Shown piece by piece: positions 34,418-49,100 of a stretch of DNA of 64,000 bases (the stretch's first letter is position 1; each line of letters opens with the position of its first letter). The notes beneath the pieces are model-generated. The model worked only from the letters and a program-made list of their open reading frames with translations. It did not search any database and was not told where the DNA came from. The stretch lies in NCBI RefSeq assembly GCF_001540865.1, contig NC_033640.1, forward strand, positions 4,007,598-4,071,597, given 5' to 3'. Source of the stretch: Ananas comosus. Lineage: Eukaryota; Streptophyta; Magnoliopsida; Poales; Bromeliaceae. The position numbers and the translations under genes are program-made.

Positions 34418-37362
34418 CCATCCAATTGATGTGTTCTAAAATCGTTAGCCATCCTAAACATAGGATGAAGCAGCTCAGTTTTCTATATGACTTGTATCAA
34501 TATCAGAAGATGTGTGTTCGGTATGTGGTGAACTACTGAGAACGAAAGATGTATCAAGGAGAAAGAAAGATGTATCAAGGATACTAGAGGAGGAGAACCA
34601 AGTCTAATCTTGTATATCTCGTAGCTGGGGAAGAGATGCGAGAATGCATTATCTTTGACTTATCTCAATGATTTTTAAGATCTCTCTTCAATGCATTGAT
34701 GTAGCGTAGGCACTGATTCTTGCAACAATGAGCTCAACTCCAGCAGTATAGTCCATGTTAAGCTTGGCTTATTTAATAGTGCACGACCTAGATCTGAACT
34801 TGATTATCATTGTAGTAATTGAAGGGTTTGCATGACTTTTTAGTGTGTCTATCTAAAATAGTTTTACCTATGTGATATGTAAGTATATGTAAGTGTATAT
34901 TATGATTTGATAATTGAAAGTTTTCTGTGTTAGATGTATGCGCTAGAAGCCAACCAGACCGACACATGTATTCCTTCTAGAACATAAATTTGTATTTGAC
35001 TTTAAAATATTATGAATAAATTTGGGTTCTTATTTTCATTCATGTTGTGTATATGTCCATGAATCGTTCAAGGAATTAATAAGATGATGATATATATTCT
35101 CAAGAGTTGAGAATTAAGACGTGTCATTGGTGGTTAATTCCTAAATGCTCCCGATCAATAGATTATCATAGGGATGGTGATTGATCGGGTAAGATTGGTG
35201 CATAGGTCGCTTTCTTTTTTGGGTAGACGAGTCTTGTGTCGACAGTGTGGGGACATTGAAGCGAATATGCTGGTGGTTGTTAGAGAACAAGAGTACCGAG
35301 CGTGACCAACGCGAGAAGTCACGTAGATGTCTACTCACTCGTCAGTGACTTACTCAATATTGCAGTTGTGTGACTGGTCCTTTGGCCTGCGGTGCCTCGG
35401 CTATTCACAGNAATGAGGTTACTGTAGTTTGACTGTACATACACTTGGTCCCTAGCCATTCGGGTCCTTGCGGTGCATGTTGGCTGCAGTAGGTTCATTG
35501 TAGGAATAGGGTGTGCATTTATATGGAATCTATCTCCTTTGGTAGATAGGGGCGTTAGTCCTATGTGATTATGAGATTGAGTTTAGAAGACCTTGGCTAG
35601 GACAGAGTTAATAGCGGAAAAGGGTTTCCCATATTAAAAACTCGAGTCAAATAAATTTGACATATGACAGATGATGGGGTTTGACGAGTTATTCCATAAC
35701 CTCTGTCTAGTCGGGACTCATGATAGAAGGACCGTATCACACGGTAACTGCACCAAGAGGTTCAGTATTCTATTTTACTAGAATGCCACTACATGTTACT
35801 AGGCGTCACTGGTGGATTGTGAGACTTATGAGAATTATTTAGATGATCGATAATTCTCATTGGGCTGAGTTGGAATTGTTCCGATCTACTGAAAGGAGTT
35901 TCAGTGATATTGTTGATAGTGATCAAAATATATCTCACTACCAAATTGAATAGAACCTATGAGGTTACATAAGAGGTTGTGACTGATCGGATAGCTAGAT
36001 TGCGATTTTTGAATCGCCGGAGGACCTAATTGTCAATATGTTGATAATTGGACTAATTTATAATTGTTACAAATTAGTGGTATTAAAGTGTAAATGTTAC
36101 AAGAGAGGACTTACTAATAGTTTGTAAATTATGAGATGACATGTGCAAATATTGCATTATTCATTTGATATGATCAAATTAGGATGAAGGTCAAGTCGAA
36201 TCAAATTAGGATTTGATCGATCTAACCAATTAAGGAAAGGATAAATTTAAATCTAGATTTGTACTTGTTCTTAATGGTTATTATATTATTAAAAAGAGGA
36301 TTATACTCTATATAATATACGAGAGTTTTTAGCAAACTCTAGCCGTCATCTCTCTTCCTCTCTCTTTCCTTCTCTTTTTTCTCTAGCAAGAAAGACGTTC
36401 TTTGCAAGGGAGTTAGCACCCCAGTGAGGACATCGATCAAATCACCAACCTTGTGTGGATACGTATAGAGGTTGGACGCGTGTGCGGCTTCAAGAGAACT
36501 GAATTCTGCTATCATCAAATTGCGGTGAAGATCTACCCGCGCAAAGGTAAAGATTGGATCTTCCTTTTCTCTTTTAATCTTAAAGAACATGAGAGATTCT
36601 AATTGCGTGGTTTTTGAGATCGGATCTCAAGTTTCAAAAATCAAATTTGTTTGATTTTATTTCTGCTGTGTTTTTACCGTACGCAATTTTCTAACATTTT
36701 GATGATAAGCAAACATTATCATGACCTAGCATTGAAGTATTGGAACTTGGGGCATACTGGCACCAAGGATTAAAGTGCCCATCGGTACGGGCTGTATCCA
36801 CCGTGCCGTATCGTGCCAGCAAGATATCGGCACGATACAGCTTTTGTGTTTTTGGTACAACTCAAACTCCTCTATTCTTGAAATTAGTAGGTAACTAGTA
36901 ACAGACCCGTGCTTTGCATGGAGTTATAACAATATTTTTAAAATTTTATTAAATTAATGTCATTTATTTTTAATATTATAATTATATGTAATATAATTTT
37001 TATGCAACATTAATATATAATTTTTAATTTATTTTTAAGTTGTAAGAACGATAAAATTTTTTTGTGCTATATGTTGTTTACATAATACAAAAATTTTCTT
37101 TTCTATTTTGACTTTAAAACTAAAAAAAACAACCTTATTAATTAAATGAAAGAATTTGAAAAGTTAAGGATAAACTTTAAATATTTGAATATTTGTATAA
37201 ATTAACTTAATTTAAAAATATAAATAATTTAAGGGTTTAAAATTTATATATATATATAAACTGGAACACAATAAGTAATACTATTCTCAAGGTATATTAG
37301 AACCTTTTATGAAACTACACCACGTGACGTCTTGTGGTTCACTTGGAACCATGCTTCCAAAA

Positions 37363-37396
<34 letters not shown>

Positions 37397-38072
37397 AAAT
37401 TTATTTTCTTAGAAGTTTCAAATACTCTAGATCATATTTAATGGAATGGATCGTCGATTCGGAAGCTCCATCGAAAACAACTTATGAGTACGAAAGGCCA
37501 ATACTCATAAGAGTATATTAGCCCTACTCTATATAAGTCCGGCTACTATACTCTTATAAGTACGATTGCTTCGTACTCATAAGTCGTTTTGATGATAGAG
37601 CTTCTGAATCGACGATGCCATACCGTTAAACATTTTCTAGAGCATTTAAAACTTCTAGAAATCAAATTTCATAATTTTTAGACATCATTTACCTTACGAT
37701 CAAAAGCTCACAAAATTGACAATTTTTAACGGTCGGTATGGAATACTTGCTAGTTTAACGGTGCAAAAGAATCCGAATAGGTTGAAATTTTGATAGAAAA
37801 TTCTATTCACTACCTAGATAAAGATCAATAACTCCGATCTTAAATTAAAGGATCCGATCATCCATTTTTAAGACGTCGTTAGATTTTGACCGTTCATTTT
37901 ATGCTCGCTTGATGGACATTATTATGATTTCGAAAAATTACGAAATTTATTTTCTAGAAGTTTCAAATACTCTAGATCATATTTAGCGGAGTGGATTGTC
38001 GATTCAGAAGCTCAATCATCGAAAACAACTTATGAGTACGAAGGACCCAATACTCATAAGAGTATATTAGCC

Positions 38073-38152
<80 letters not shown>

Positions 38153-41100
38153 TTTCTCAACAAAGTTCGAAAGATTTGATAAAAATACATAATAAATAAT
38201 TGACTTATTTTGTTGCTAAAGAAAATAAATATTTCATGTCATTACATGTCGGCACACATATATTTTTTTGACCGGCATGTATTAGCACGGCCCGGTACGC
38301 ACTGTGCCGTACCGTGCCGGCAAGTTTCTGGCACGATTCTGTGCCACAACACTTTAATCCTTGACTGGCACTATTGACCTAATATAACTGTGTGTTCCAT
38401 TATATTTTTGTAATCCCATGGTTAGGTTGAGTTGTGAGAAAATGAGCTGTGAGAACCATGTAGTTTACTTGGTGCAAAGATGTCCATGTGTTGGTTGTTA
38501 GACGAAGTCTTCTACGTAGATATTTCAAAAAAGCTTTCAAACTAGCTTTCTCTTTCAAGGACAATTGATAACAGTCTCTAGCAATTGTAATTCACGATGT
38601 AACATGAAATCTTGGTTCCATAAGCCAACATACATATCTAAAACCTTGGTTCTCAACAAACTAGAAAGGAAGCTTATTAAAAATTATCATGTATGTTATT
38701 CCTTTTCTTGTTGCCTCTGGATCATACTTTTGATAGGTAAGGAAACTGTCACCACTATTTGTTGGTGGTTGGAAGTGCAATTGGGTTTGTCTTGAGTCAC
38801 GAGGATTCTTATGTGGGAACTTAGGACACCTACTCATATGAGCCTAAAGGTGATTCCATTTTTTTTTTTTTTTGCATCATAATTATATGTTTGGGGACAG
38901 TAATTACATTTTATTTCTAATAACACCTTCATTATACCTGAGATCTATCCTTCATATTTGCCTTTTGCATCCTTTTTTTTTTGTGACACATAACTCTATT
39001 TGATCTGAAACATCTAGATTTTAAACTGCCAATCTCATTTGTACTTTTGAGTTGTACGTGAACTTTCTCTAGCATTTGACATCTAAAGGAAACATATGAT
39101 ATATCATATATTAGTTATTATGAATAATGTAAACGAAACTAACTATAAACTTCATTAGATGATCTTATGATATACACACACACGCACACACACACACACA
39201 TATACTAACAATGAGGGAGGCTTCAATATGTTAATTGTTAAGCCTATTTTGCATGGTCGAAGAAGATATAATCCTGGAGAGGCGTATCCCGTCTTCCTTA
39301 GTTGTTTGTATGCAAAATTAAACCACATGTCAAGAAAAGTAAAGGGTAAACTTCAAATACCACCTGTGGTTTTGCACTTTTTCACTTTAGTACCTTTTGG
39401 TTTAAAGTGTATCACTTTAGTACCCTGTGATTTTATTTTTCTCTTTTCGCCAGCACCTCCGTTAACTCTCTGTTAAATCATATACAAAAAACTCTACCTA
39501 TGGTTTATTGAATATTCACTTTAGGACCCTATGATTTACCGAATTTTTACTTTAGTACCCTGTGGTTTTAAATTTGTCACTGATTTAACGAAAAATTAAT
39601 GAAGGGGATAATGGAAAGAGAAAAACGAAACCACAGGGTACTAAAGTTACATGTTTTAAATTGCATCGTACTAAAGTGAGAAAGCGTGAAACCACGGGTG
39701 GCATTTGAAGTTTTTCCAAAAATAAAATATACATAAATAATGTTAAAGATAATATAATCTCAACATATTGCATACATATCAATATTTAAAGGCAAGCTTC
39801 AAAATAAAACTAGTGAAGTCCGCAGAAATAAATAAATATATAAAACTAAAAAAATTAGCCCAAAAAAATAAAAGAAAGGTTAAAAAATTAAAAAGAATAA
39901 AAATAATAGAGGTTTTGTTCATTTAGTAATTTCATTCAAGGAAAGAATCTATTAAACTATTTAATAAATTTTAGAATACCAAATTTAAAGTTGACCAATC
40001 ATATTTTAGATATTTCAGAAGATTTTGAATGTGAAATTGATCGCTCATTAGACTATAAATATAATATTGAAATTTGATATTAAAATCAAAATAAAAATAT
40101 ATAAAACTTTTTTGAACTATAAACTATTTTGAATAAGTTATCAAACTTTTCAAAATTTTATTTTTACTATCCAATCTTTCAATATATTAGATTTGAGCTA
40201 GTCAATGGTACTTTGACTTTAAAATTTGAATGCATCATTTTTTTTTATAGATTTAGTTAGTATACTTTATGTAATTCTCGCAACTAAATTTATTAAAATA
40301 AGTAATTAACTTAAACTCTATCAATCTCTCTCATTTTTTATTTTATAATTTATATCTAAATGATCAATTTAAAATCAAAATTTATATTTAATACATGCAA
40401 TCTAAACTATTTAAAAAATTATATGTAAAAAAATTATATATTTTAGTTTTCTTTATAATGAGAGGAAGAAAAATTAGATTAGATTAAAAAAAATTGCCTA
40501 ATCGCACCCGCTCTATCTAAATCAATGAAAAAGAGAGTAAAAAATAAAAAAAATTCGCCGGGCACGAACCTGTTGGCTTACATGGGCCAGCATCCTGCCT
40601 TGTGGCGGGAGACTAGGTTGGGCCGAGTCACGTTCGAAATGGCATGAGGTTGGGTAGGCGGAGTCATGTTCGAAGTGGTGTGAGGCCAGGTGGGCCGAGT
40701 CACAATTGAGACCCGTGGGCGCTCTATCTGTATGCTTTAAGTGAATTGGTTGCGTATTTCTAACAGCTCGAGCTTTTGGGATTAATGGTTAACGCCAACG
40801 ATTCGACAAGTGGTATCAGATCCAGAGGTCACCTGTTCGATTCTCACATGCTGCAAATGTTTGCAGGTGGTGCTGGAGGGGGGATTGTTGGCTTACATGG
40901 GCCAGCATTCTGCCCTGTGGCGGGAGACCGGGTTGGGCCGAGTCATGTTCGAAATTGCGTGAGGCTGGGTAGGCCGAATCATGTTCGAAGTGGTGTGAGA
41001 CCAGGTGGGCCGAGTCACAATTGAGACCCGTGGGCGCTCTCTCTGTATGCTTTAAGTGAATTGGTTGCGTATTTCTAATAGCTCGAGCTTTTGGGATTAA

Positions 41101-42672
41101 TGGTTAGTGCCAACGATCCAACACAACCCACCTCTCCCACCTGCACCCTCATGCTACGTTGCATGTTTGAATTGGAAATTCATAAAGTTATATAGATTAC
41201 TCAACATAATCTACACATTAAATCTATTTTTAACCCAAGAGATATAGTCATTTTTAATTATGACATAGATTGAAATATTAAGAAAAATCCTACATGAACT
41301 TAGATAAAAAGTAACTAAATGAAAAAAATTGTAAGATAATCCCACAAAATTGCAAGCAAATTGACTAATATCTCGCACTTGTCTAGGTTGAATAGTTTAG
41401 TTGTTGGATTGAAGTGTGGGGCCGTCAGCCATTGAGCTTTGAGCGACTGCAGCAACAATTGTAAATTGGTAACCCATTGAGATCATGAGATGATTGAGAC
41501 TTGAGAAGAGAATCAGAGAAAAAAGGGAAAAAGAGCAGTAGAGACTAGAGAGTAGAGAGCAGGAAATTAATGAAGAAGATAAATAGGATTAAAGTGACTA
41601 GAGGGTTTTTTGTTATTTACGTGGACTAAACGACATAGGGTTTTGTGTTTGGTTTTTAAATAGTATTTTGTATTAGAAATAGATCACAACCTTACAATTT
41701 TAAATGGACGATTGAGATTATATATATGTAGAGCTAGGCTTCTATGCTTGCGAACGTATGGAGACTTGCGTGCTTTCAAGTTGTTTTCGATGGGACATCT
41801 GATGTGGTGATCGACTATGTTAGACATGATCCGTTGGAACTCTCTAGAAACCAAATTTTATAAGTTTTTCACTTCATTTGCCTAATGAACTATAGGCCTC
41901 AAAAAGGGCTTTTTTTGCAAATAGCCCCCTGACAAATTTTATTTGCAAAACTAGCCCTGTGTAAAATTTATTTGCAAAAATGGCCCTGGCCCTGCCACGC
42001 CAGCGCCACGTCAGCGCCACGCGGGCAGGGTCTGGGCCAGGTATTCAAGTTGAACACGGTGATTCGTTCACCGTGTCTAAACACGGTGAACCAATCACCG
42101 TGTTCATTGTGGTCACACCCCGCGCGGGGCGTTACTATTGCATTAGACACGGTGATTCGTTCACCGTGTCTAAACACGGTGAACTGTTCACCGCGTTTAG
42201 ACACGGTGAACCATTTACCGTGTCCTTCACTTCCATTTTTGGCCAAACACGGATTGGCTACTTGTATTGGTCACGGACTTAACCATTTTCGGGGTTGCTG
42301 AATACATTTGTATTGGACACGGTGAACCACTCACCGTGTCCAGAGATTTGTATTGGACACGGTGATCCAATCACCGTGTCCTCTTTGAATACACTCCCCC
42401 CCGCCCCGAACTCTGTCTCGATCTCTCCCTCTCTCTCGATCTCTCTCTCTCTCTCGCTCTCTTCCTCTTGCTCTCTCTCTCTCCGACGCCGCCGACGCCG
42501 CCGCCGCCGCCGCCCCCCCCCCCGAACTCTGTCTCGATCTCTCCCTCTCTCTCGATCTCCCTCTCTCTCGCTCTCTTCCTCTTGCTCTCTCTCTCTCTGG
42601 CCGACGCCGACGCCGCCGCCGCCCTTTGTTGCCCGAGGTAGCTTCATTCCTCGTTCTCCCTAGCCCTAGAAG

Positions 42673-42714
<42 letters not shown>

Positions 42715-43092
42715 CCTCTGTGGCCCACACTGCCGCCGTCGGCGACGCCGCCGCCGCCCTCACCCGCCTCTGTGAGGCTTCTCACAGTGAGAAGCCCCAC
42801 CCCACCCCACACCCCACCCGCCTCTGTGAGGCTTCTCACAGTGAGAAGGGCTTCTCACTGTGAGAAGCCCCCTCACAATCCCTCACTGTGAGAAGCTTCT
42901 CACTGTGAGAAGTCCCCTCACAGTCCCTCACATTGGCTTCTCACAATGAGAAGCCCTCACTGTGAGAATCCCCCCCCTCCCTCTCACAGTGAGAAGCCAC
43001 TGTGAGGCTTCTCACTGTGAGGCGCGGGGGGGCTTCTCACAGTGAGAAGCCACTGTAAGGCACGGGGGGTTTGAGGCTTCTCACAGTGAGAA

Positions 43093-43132
<40 letters not shown>

Positions 43133-46100
43133 NCCAAAATTCACATTATCTAGAATTCTCAGAATATTTCTTGCAATAAAAGCATCCTTAGCGACTCTGA
43201 GATTCCTAACCCTTAGAACCCCTCGGCGCTTGGTGTACAATAAAGCATTCTTTATTGGCGTACTGCATAAACGATTGGATGCCTTGCCAATTGGCATGCT
43301 TCATAGAGCATTCTTGATTTTAGAGCTCTCAACCATTTTGGTAAGGGTAGGATGAGCACTCAAGGGGATTTCGGAAGAGTAGGCCTCAAGCGGATATGGA
43401 GTGTTCTTCCCCAAGTCACACAACGAGAAACTATATAAATTTGGGCTTTTTATGCATTTAGCCCCCTGGCAAATTTTTATTTTAAAAATAGCCCTGTCAA
43501 AATTTAATTTGCAAAAATAGCCCTAGGCCTACCACGCAGGCGCCATGTCAGCGCCACGCGGGCGGGGCTGGGGGGCGGTAGTTAAGTTAAAAACGGTGAA
43601 CCATTCACCATGTCTAAACACGGTGAACCATTCACCGTGTTTTGGTACGTATTTTTTGTATATTGAAAAGAGGAATAGGGAATTTGTATTCCTTTTCTTC
43701 TCTTTTTCAAAAATCCGAACCCGAACCCGAAAATCAAATTAAAATCCAAACCCGGATCCGAACCCGACGGATTTTAAAAATTCATACCCATATCCATATC
43801 TAACCAAAAACTCGATACCCGAACCTGAACCCAGCGGGTTTTAAAAATCTATACCGTTGGATGAAGATCTAAGAAATAAAAATTATTAAATATTTTATAT
43901 ATTGTATAAATAAATAAAAATAAATTATGTATATATATATATATAATTTATTTGGGTTTGGATTCGGATAATATTTCGGATATCCATACCTATTGACATC
44001 CCTACTCCCTATTCCTCTTTTCAATAAAAATACGTACTAAACACGGTGAATCGTTCACCGTGTTCAACTTAACACACGGGCCCCGGTCCTGCCCGCGTGG
44101 CGCTGACGTGGCGTCTGCATGGCAGGCCCAGGCCATTTTTGCAAATTAAATTTTGACAGGGCTAATTTTAAAATAAAAATTTGCCAGGGGGCTAAATGCA
44201 AAAAAAGCCCTATAAATTTAGAAAAGCTTTGGCAATGTCCACTTGAGAATCGACACTGGAAGCATTAGCTCAATAATGGCTTTAACCTATTCATGTGCCT
44301 TCTAATGATAATGACACAAAGATTTGGCGGGTTTTGTGGTTTTTTAGTATTTAGTGGGGAAAGTGGAAAGCATGGTGTATTCGGGCGGTTACTTATGTTT
44401 GAGCCTTTAAATAAATAACACTCTTGATGTACTTTCTCAACTACATTTTGTAGGGTATTCGTGATTCTCAACAGTTATTGGGTCAATTAGATGTGAATTT
44501 GTTTCAAGTCCCAGACTATTGAAGTGCTGCCGTTGTAATCTAAAATAAATTTGTCGACCTAGATCTAAAAAAAAAGAAAAAAAATCCATATAAGTACTTA
44601 GAACCTCCCTATGCCCTGCTATATTCTGAAGTATTGTAGTATTTGGTTTCTTGCTTCTGCACATATTCTACGACTAAAGTTACACTTCTATCTACTAAAG
44701 GCTTAATTACACTATCTCACACTAAATATTAGGGGTGCTTTTATTTTCTACACTATACTTAATTCTTTGTCCAACTCTCCATTATACTTTAGTTTCTACA
44801 ATGATTTCTATACTACATTAACAGATGACAAAATTTTAAATAGTTTTGAGCAATTTCTCACCACTTATATTTCCTATGATCCCTGACATACAAAAGACCT
44901 AGTTTCAATAGGTAACCTATTCTTAAATGTCTTTTATTGAGGAAAAATGGAGAGCAGCGTTACGCCTTGGGTTACAGTGGAAGCCCTCAGGCATACAAAC
45001 AGGTCTGCCGTATGTGCGAAGACGGTTTTGCTATGATGCAGAATTGGGTGCAGCTAGGATTGAGTCGTTTAGGTTTTAATTATTTTTCTAATTTTTGAAA
45101 TTATTTTGTTTGTTAATTTGTTTTAGTCGGTTTTAAAGATTTTTAGGATTTATCATGTGGAATAAATCTCTAAAAATTAGGGATATGGTTTAGGCTTTTT
45201 CTTGGATATATTTGAATTAGGAAAGCTTAGATATATTCGAATTAGGAAAGATCTCTAAAATAGTGGAATTTGAATCAAATTAGGATTATGCTTTGAAGTT
45301 TATAAATATAGCCTATGCCTTGTAATTTAGGGACGAGTTGTGATGGAATAAAATTTGGGTTTGTGTTTTGACTGTGATCATGGTATATTCTTCCCCTTCT
45401 TTGCAATGTGCGTCGGCAAAATCCTTCTTTCTAAAATGTTCCACCTTCTCCTTCCTTTCTCATCTTTTCTCTTTTTATCTATTTCTTTCTTATCCTTCTT
45501 CTAGATTTGCTTTTCCCCTATTATTTGGCTACTTTATTCCATTTTCTCTTAATTTCTTTTTTTTTTAAATACAAAAAAAATTGTCGGAACCTTATTCTTA
45601 GAGGCGATCTATTCTGGATTTTATTCTTTTTTTTAATTCCGAAAATTGATTTAAAAATTCACTATTTTATTTATAAATTAAAAAATTTGAAAATTAAACT
45701 AAAATTTTAGAAAATTCTAAATTTGGTTTTATATTTTTTTTTGGGCTCATTATCTGCAAGATAGATTAGGGTTTTCTTAATTTGTTCTACAGCATGCTAC
45801 ATACGAAGCCTAACACAACTAACCTGCACATACCATTTTCATAGAACATATGTATGGAAAGCATATGGTAGATATATCAGAGTCTAAGTACAACTATACA
45901 ACTATAGCTACAACTATACAAGCCATCGCTGTTTATCCCAAAATAATACCCATCATTTGTCCGTCTCTCTCTCTCTACAACATATGTACTGCTAGCTATT
46001 CCATCGCCATATGGATCCTCCACTAGAAGCTCTCCAGGGATGCTATCTAGCTCGCGATTCTCTTACTTCGATTACCTGTCGGCACTAAGGGCTCTGAAAT

Positions 46101-49100
46101 TAATATAACAACAAGAGTGTGAGAACTATTAAAAAATTATTTCTAGTGGGTATGATTGACGATAAAGATGACCTATATCACTAGGTCTACTTGAGGCATC
46201 AATAATATAAGTTGTAGCTGAAATAGATAGCAATGTGATATAACAAGCTATCAACAAATAGCCACTATTATGCCTCTACAAAGAAAGTGCTTGGAACTAT
46301 AAATCATGTCACATCATGTGTCAAATATAGTAACTGATAATAAGTGCCATATCTATCCAATCACACCGACTGACTCATAAGTCTGGTTAAGTCCGCGCCG
46401 CGCCTAGTGAACATAGAACAATCGCATTTGAACCACTAAGGTTGTCAATTAAGGCAACTCGAGCAATTGCATAGTTGCACAGCACTGCCTTCGAAGGGCT
46501 ATCTTATTGGGGAGCGACCCCACATAAGTATACACATATAGTTGAGCTCACTTTGGCTCCTGCAAGCTATAGTCACGTGCCATGGTCAACAAAATCACAT
46601 GAGCTTTCCATTTCACATTTCACTTGCCTCATATCACTTTCACATAAGTTCATGCCCACTAATCCCCACTCTCACATGTCTCCTGACATAGCAAGTATCT
46701 CAAGGTGATAGAACTTGAAAGGCTCTAACAAGTATCTCGAATAGGTTTTCACTATGTTTACATAGGTTCCAACTCAGGTGCCAGTGTGCCACTCTCCCTG
46801 TCATGCTCTCTATAGCAAGATATAGTGAAGTACAAGATGCTAACAAGTTCATCATGCCATTAGGACAAATAATTTCCACCAGAACATGAAGGTATAGACA
46901 TATTGATTAATTCACCATTTTCGGCAACAAATACCCACCAGATCAATTCTTCCAATTTGTAGTAACTCCAACTCAGCTCTTGGGAACTCTCCAGCCCTAT
47001 ACAAGTATGTTTATATAGATCAAACCTCAGCCAATATCATCTCTTCAAGGTACATCAATTGTAGCAAAAGCAATCTCAAATCTCTATATTTCATATCTCG
47101 ACCCTCAATTCTTACCTTGATTATGCACTAACAGGTTCGAGCACAAGATAGGATCATTTGAAAGGTCTCCTTCTCCACTCCACTCTCAGTTGCATACGAA
47201 TTAAAAGTTACTAGGAGGAAGCTTAATCAACTTGAGGGCCCTTTAAATCTACGAATAGGTTTTCACTATGTTTACATAGGTTCCAACTCAGGTGCCAGTG
47301 TGCCACTCTCCCTGTCATGCTCTCTATAGCAAGATATAGTGAAGTACAAGATGCTAACAAGTTCATCATGCCATTAGGACAAATAATTTCCACCAGAACA
47401 TGAAGGTATAGACATATTGATTAATTCACCATTTTCGGCAACAAATACCCACCAGATCAATTCTTCCAATTTGTAGTAACTCCAACTCAGCTCTTGGGAA
47501 CTCTCCAGCCCTATACAAGTATGTTTATATAGATCAAACCTCAGCCAATATCATCTCTTCAAGGTACATCAATTGTAGCAAAAGCAATCTCAAATCTCTA
47601 TATTTCATATCTCGACCCTCAATTCTTACCTTGATTATGCACTAACAGGTTCGAGCACAAGATAGGATCATTTGAAAGGTCTCCTTCTCCACTCCACTCT
47701 CAGTTGCATACGAATTAAAAGTTACTAGGAGGAAGCTTAATCAACTTGAGGGCCCTTTAAATCTAGGATCCACGGGTAAATAAAAAAAATGGAAGAAGAG
47801 GGAGAGTAACATCCCAATAGTCTCACATTGGATGGGTGTGGGGTTGTGATTAGGCATATAAGCTACTATGGACCCTAGTAATAATTATTGGGCTTAAGCA
47901 TTTTGGGCCTAACGAGTTATTATTATTTCTAGCGGGTCGGGTCACGATATTTGGTATTACAGCTGGTTCACTAGCCGAAAGTGTGAGATGAGTCTTGACT
48001 GAGCTAGGGTCGGAATGACAGACTAAGCCAGGGTTTTGGAAATAACAGGCTAAGCCAGGGTCGAAATGACAAAGCTAGCGAAACAAATCTCACATTGCTT
48101 GGTGATCTTAGGGTGACGAGAGCGTCAGGGCCTAAATGGGAGGAGTCTGTGATATCCTGATAGTCCCACATCGGATGGGAGCAGGGTAGTGATCTGGTAT
48201 ATAAGAGATTACGGACCCTAGTGATAATAAATGGGCTTAAGCATTTGGGTCGGTGGTTTGGGTCTAACGAGTTATTATTATTGCTAGCTGGTTGGATCGT
48301 TACAGAGAGAAATGGGGTTCCTTAAGCTGGAAATAAAGGAGCTACTTGTGGTGAAAGCCCTCTTATAGAGACGCAACAATTGCGTTTAAACGCCTCAAAT
48401 CAATGGAATTAGCCAACTAAGTGGCTTAGCCTGAAACCAATTTCGGGCAATCGAAACCACTTTCGATCGTTCACAACCTTATTGATGAGTCACCTGTTTA
48501 CTGCTTTCCTATTTGTTGATCTTATCAGTAGACTTTGAGCGTCATAGGGATTTCTAGGTGTTCGAAACATTGCGTGAACAGACCTTAGCTCTTGGGTTGA
48601 GCGTCTGAAACACTTTTGGGTGTCCAATTTTGCGCTGAATCTTCCAGGCGTCCACAGGACAATCCGGACCATCCAAAACATTGTGTTCCACTCAGCACAA
48701 CACTTTTGGACGCCCACAGCTACTTTCGGATGTCCGATAGTATTTAGAAAGTTTAGTTTCATCTGAAAACATTTTCGGATTATGTTTTCTTGCCCTTTTC
48801 ACATCAGAATAGATCTAAATCAACGCAGTGACCTCCAGAAATCTTTTAGAAGTACCAATTATCATCTCATATAGTATAATAACTCGCGCAATGCGACGGG
48901 TTGATATTGCCAAACTCAAAATTCTATCTTAGCTAAAGAATAAATATAAAAACAATTATAAATAGTAAAAATCAATATATAGATAAAAGAAGAAGTATAA
49001 AAAGAAGAATATAAAAAGAGCATAGAATTAGGAAACAAAACTGAAGCACGCTACATGCAACCATCGTCCAATGCCTGAATCAAAGAAGACCAAAAGAATA

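Larger units (their letters stand above)
36764..38363. mobile_element. hAT-like non-autonomous element with perfect 8-bp TSD
   Basis: Termini CAAGGATTAAAGTG and CACTTTAATCCTTG are perfect inverted repeats, and ACTGGCAC flanks both sides (36756-36763, 38364-38371). Subterminal sequence is rich in 'GTGCCGTATCGTGCC' and 'GTGCCGTACCGTGCC'. The centre is filled by two microsatellite-flanked MITEs. No transposase. A CTAGTAACAG motif with a GC stem at 36895-36923 looks like a Helitron end on the minus strand and may be a further nested piece. Confidence 0.9.

Noticed and set aside
40776..41024. An 82-codon frame
   Set aside because: It spans the TRIM's first LTR end, 77-bp interior and second LTR; not a gene.
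41968..42663. Frames of 92-122 codons on both strands
   Set aside because: Products of the ACGGTGA/TCACCGT palindromes and CT/CCG repeats; stop-poor by composition only.
42775..43092. CRISPR-like array
   Set aside because: The repeats are irregularly spaced palindromes with low-complexity spacers in a plant nuclear sequence; no cas genes or regular spacers.
45368..45710. Phe/Ser/Leu-rich membrane-like frames
   Set aside because: T-rich composition produces them, and no family or splice context supports a gene.
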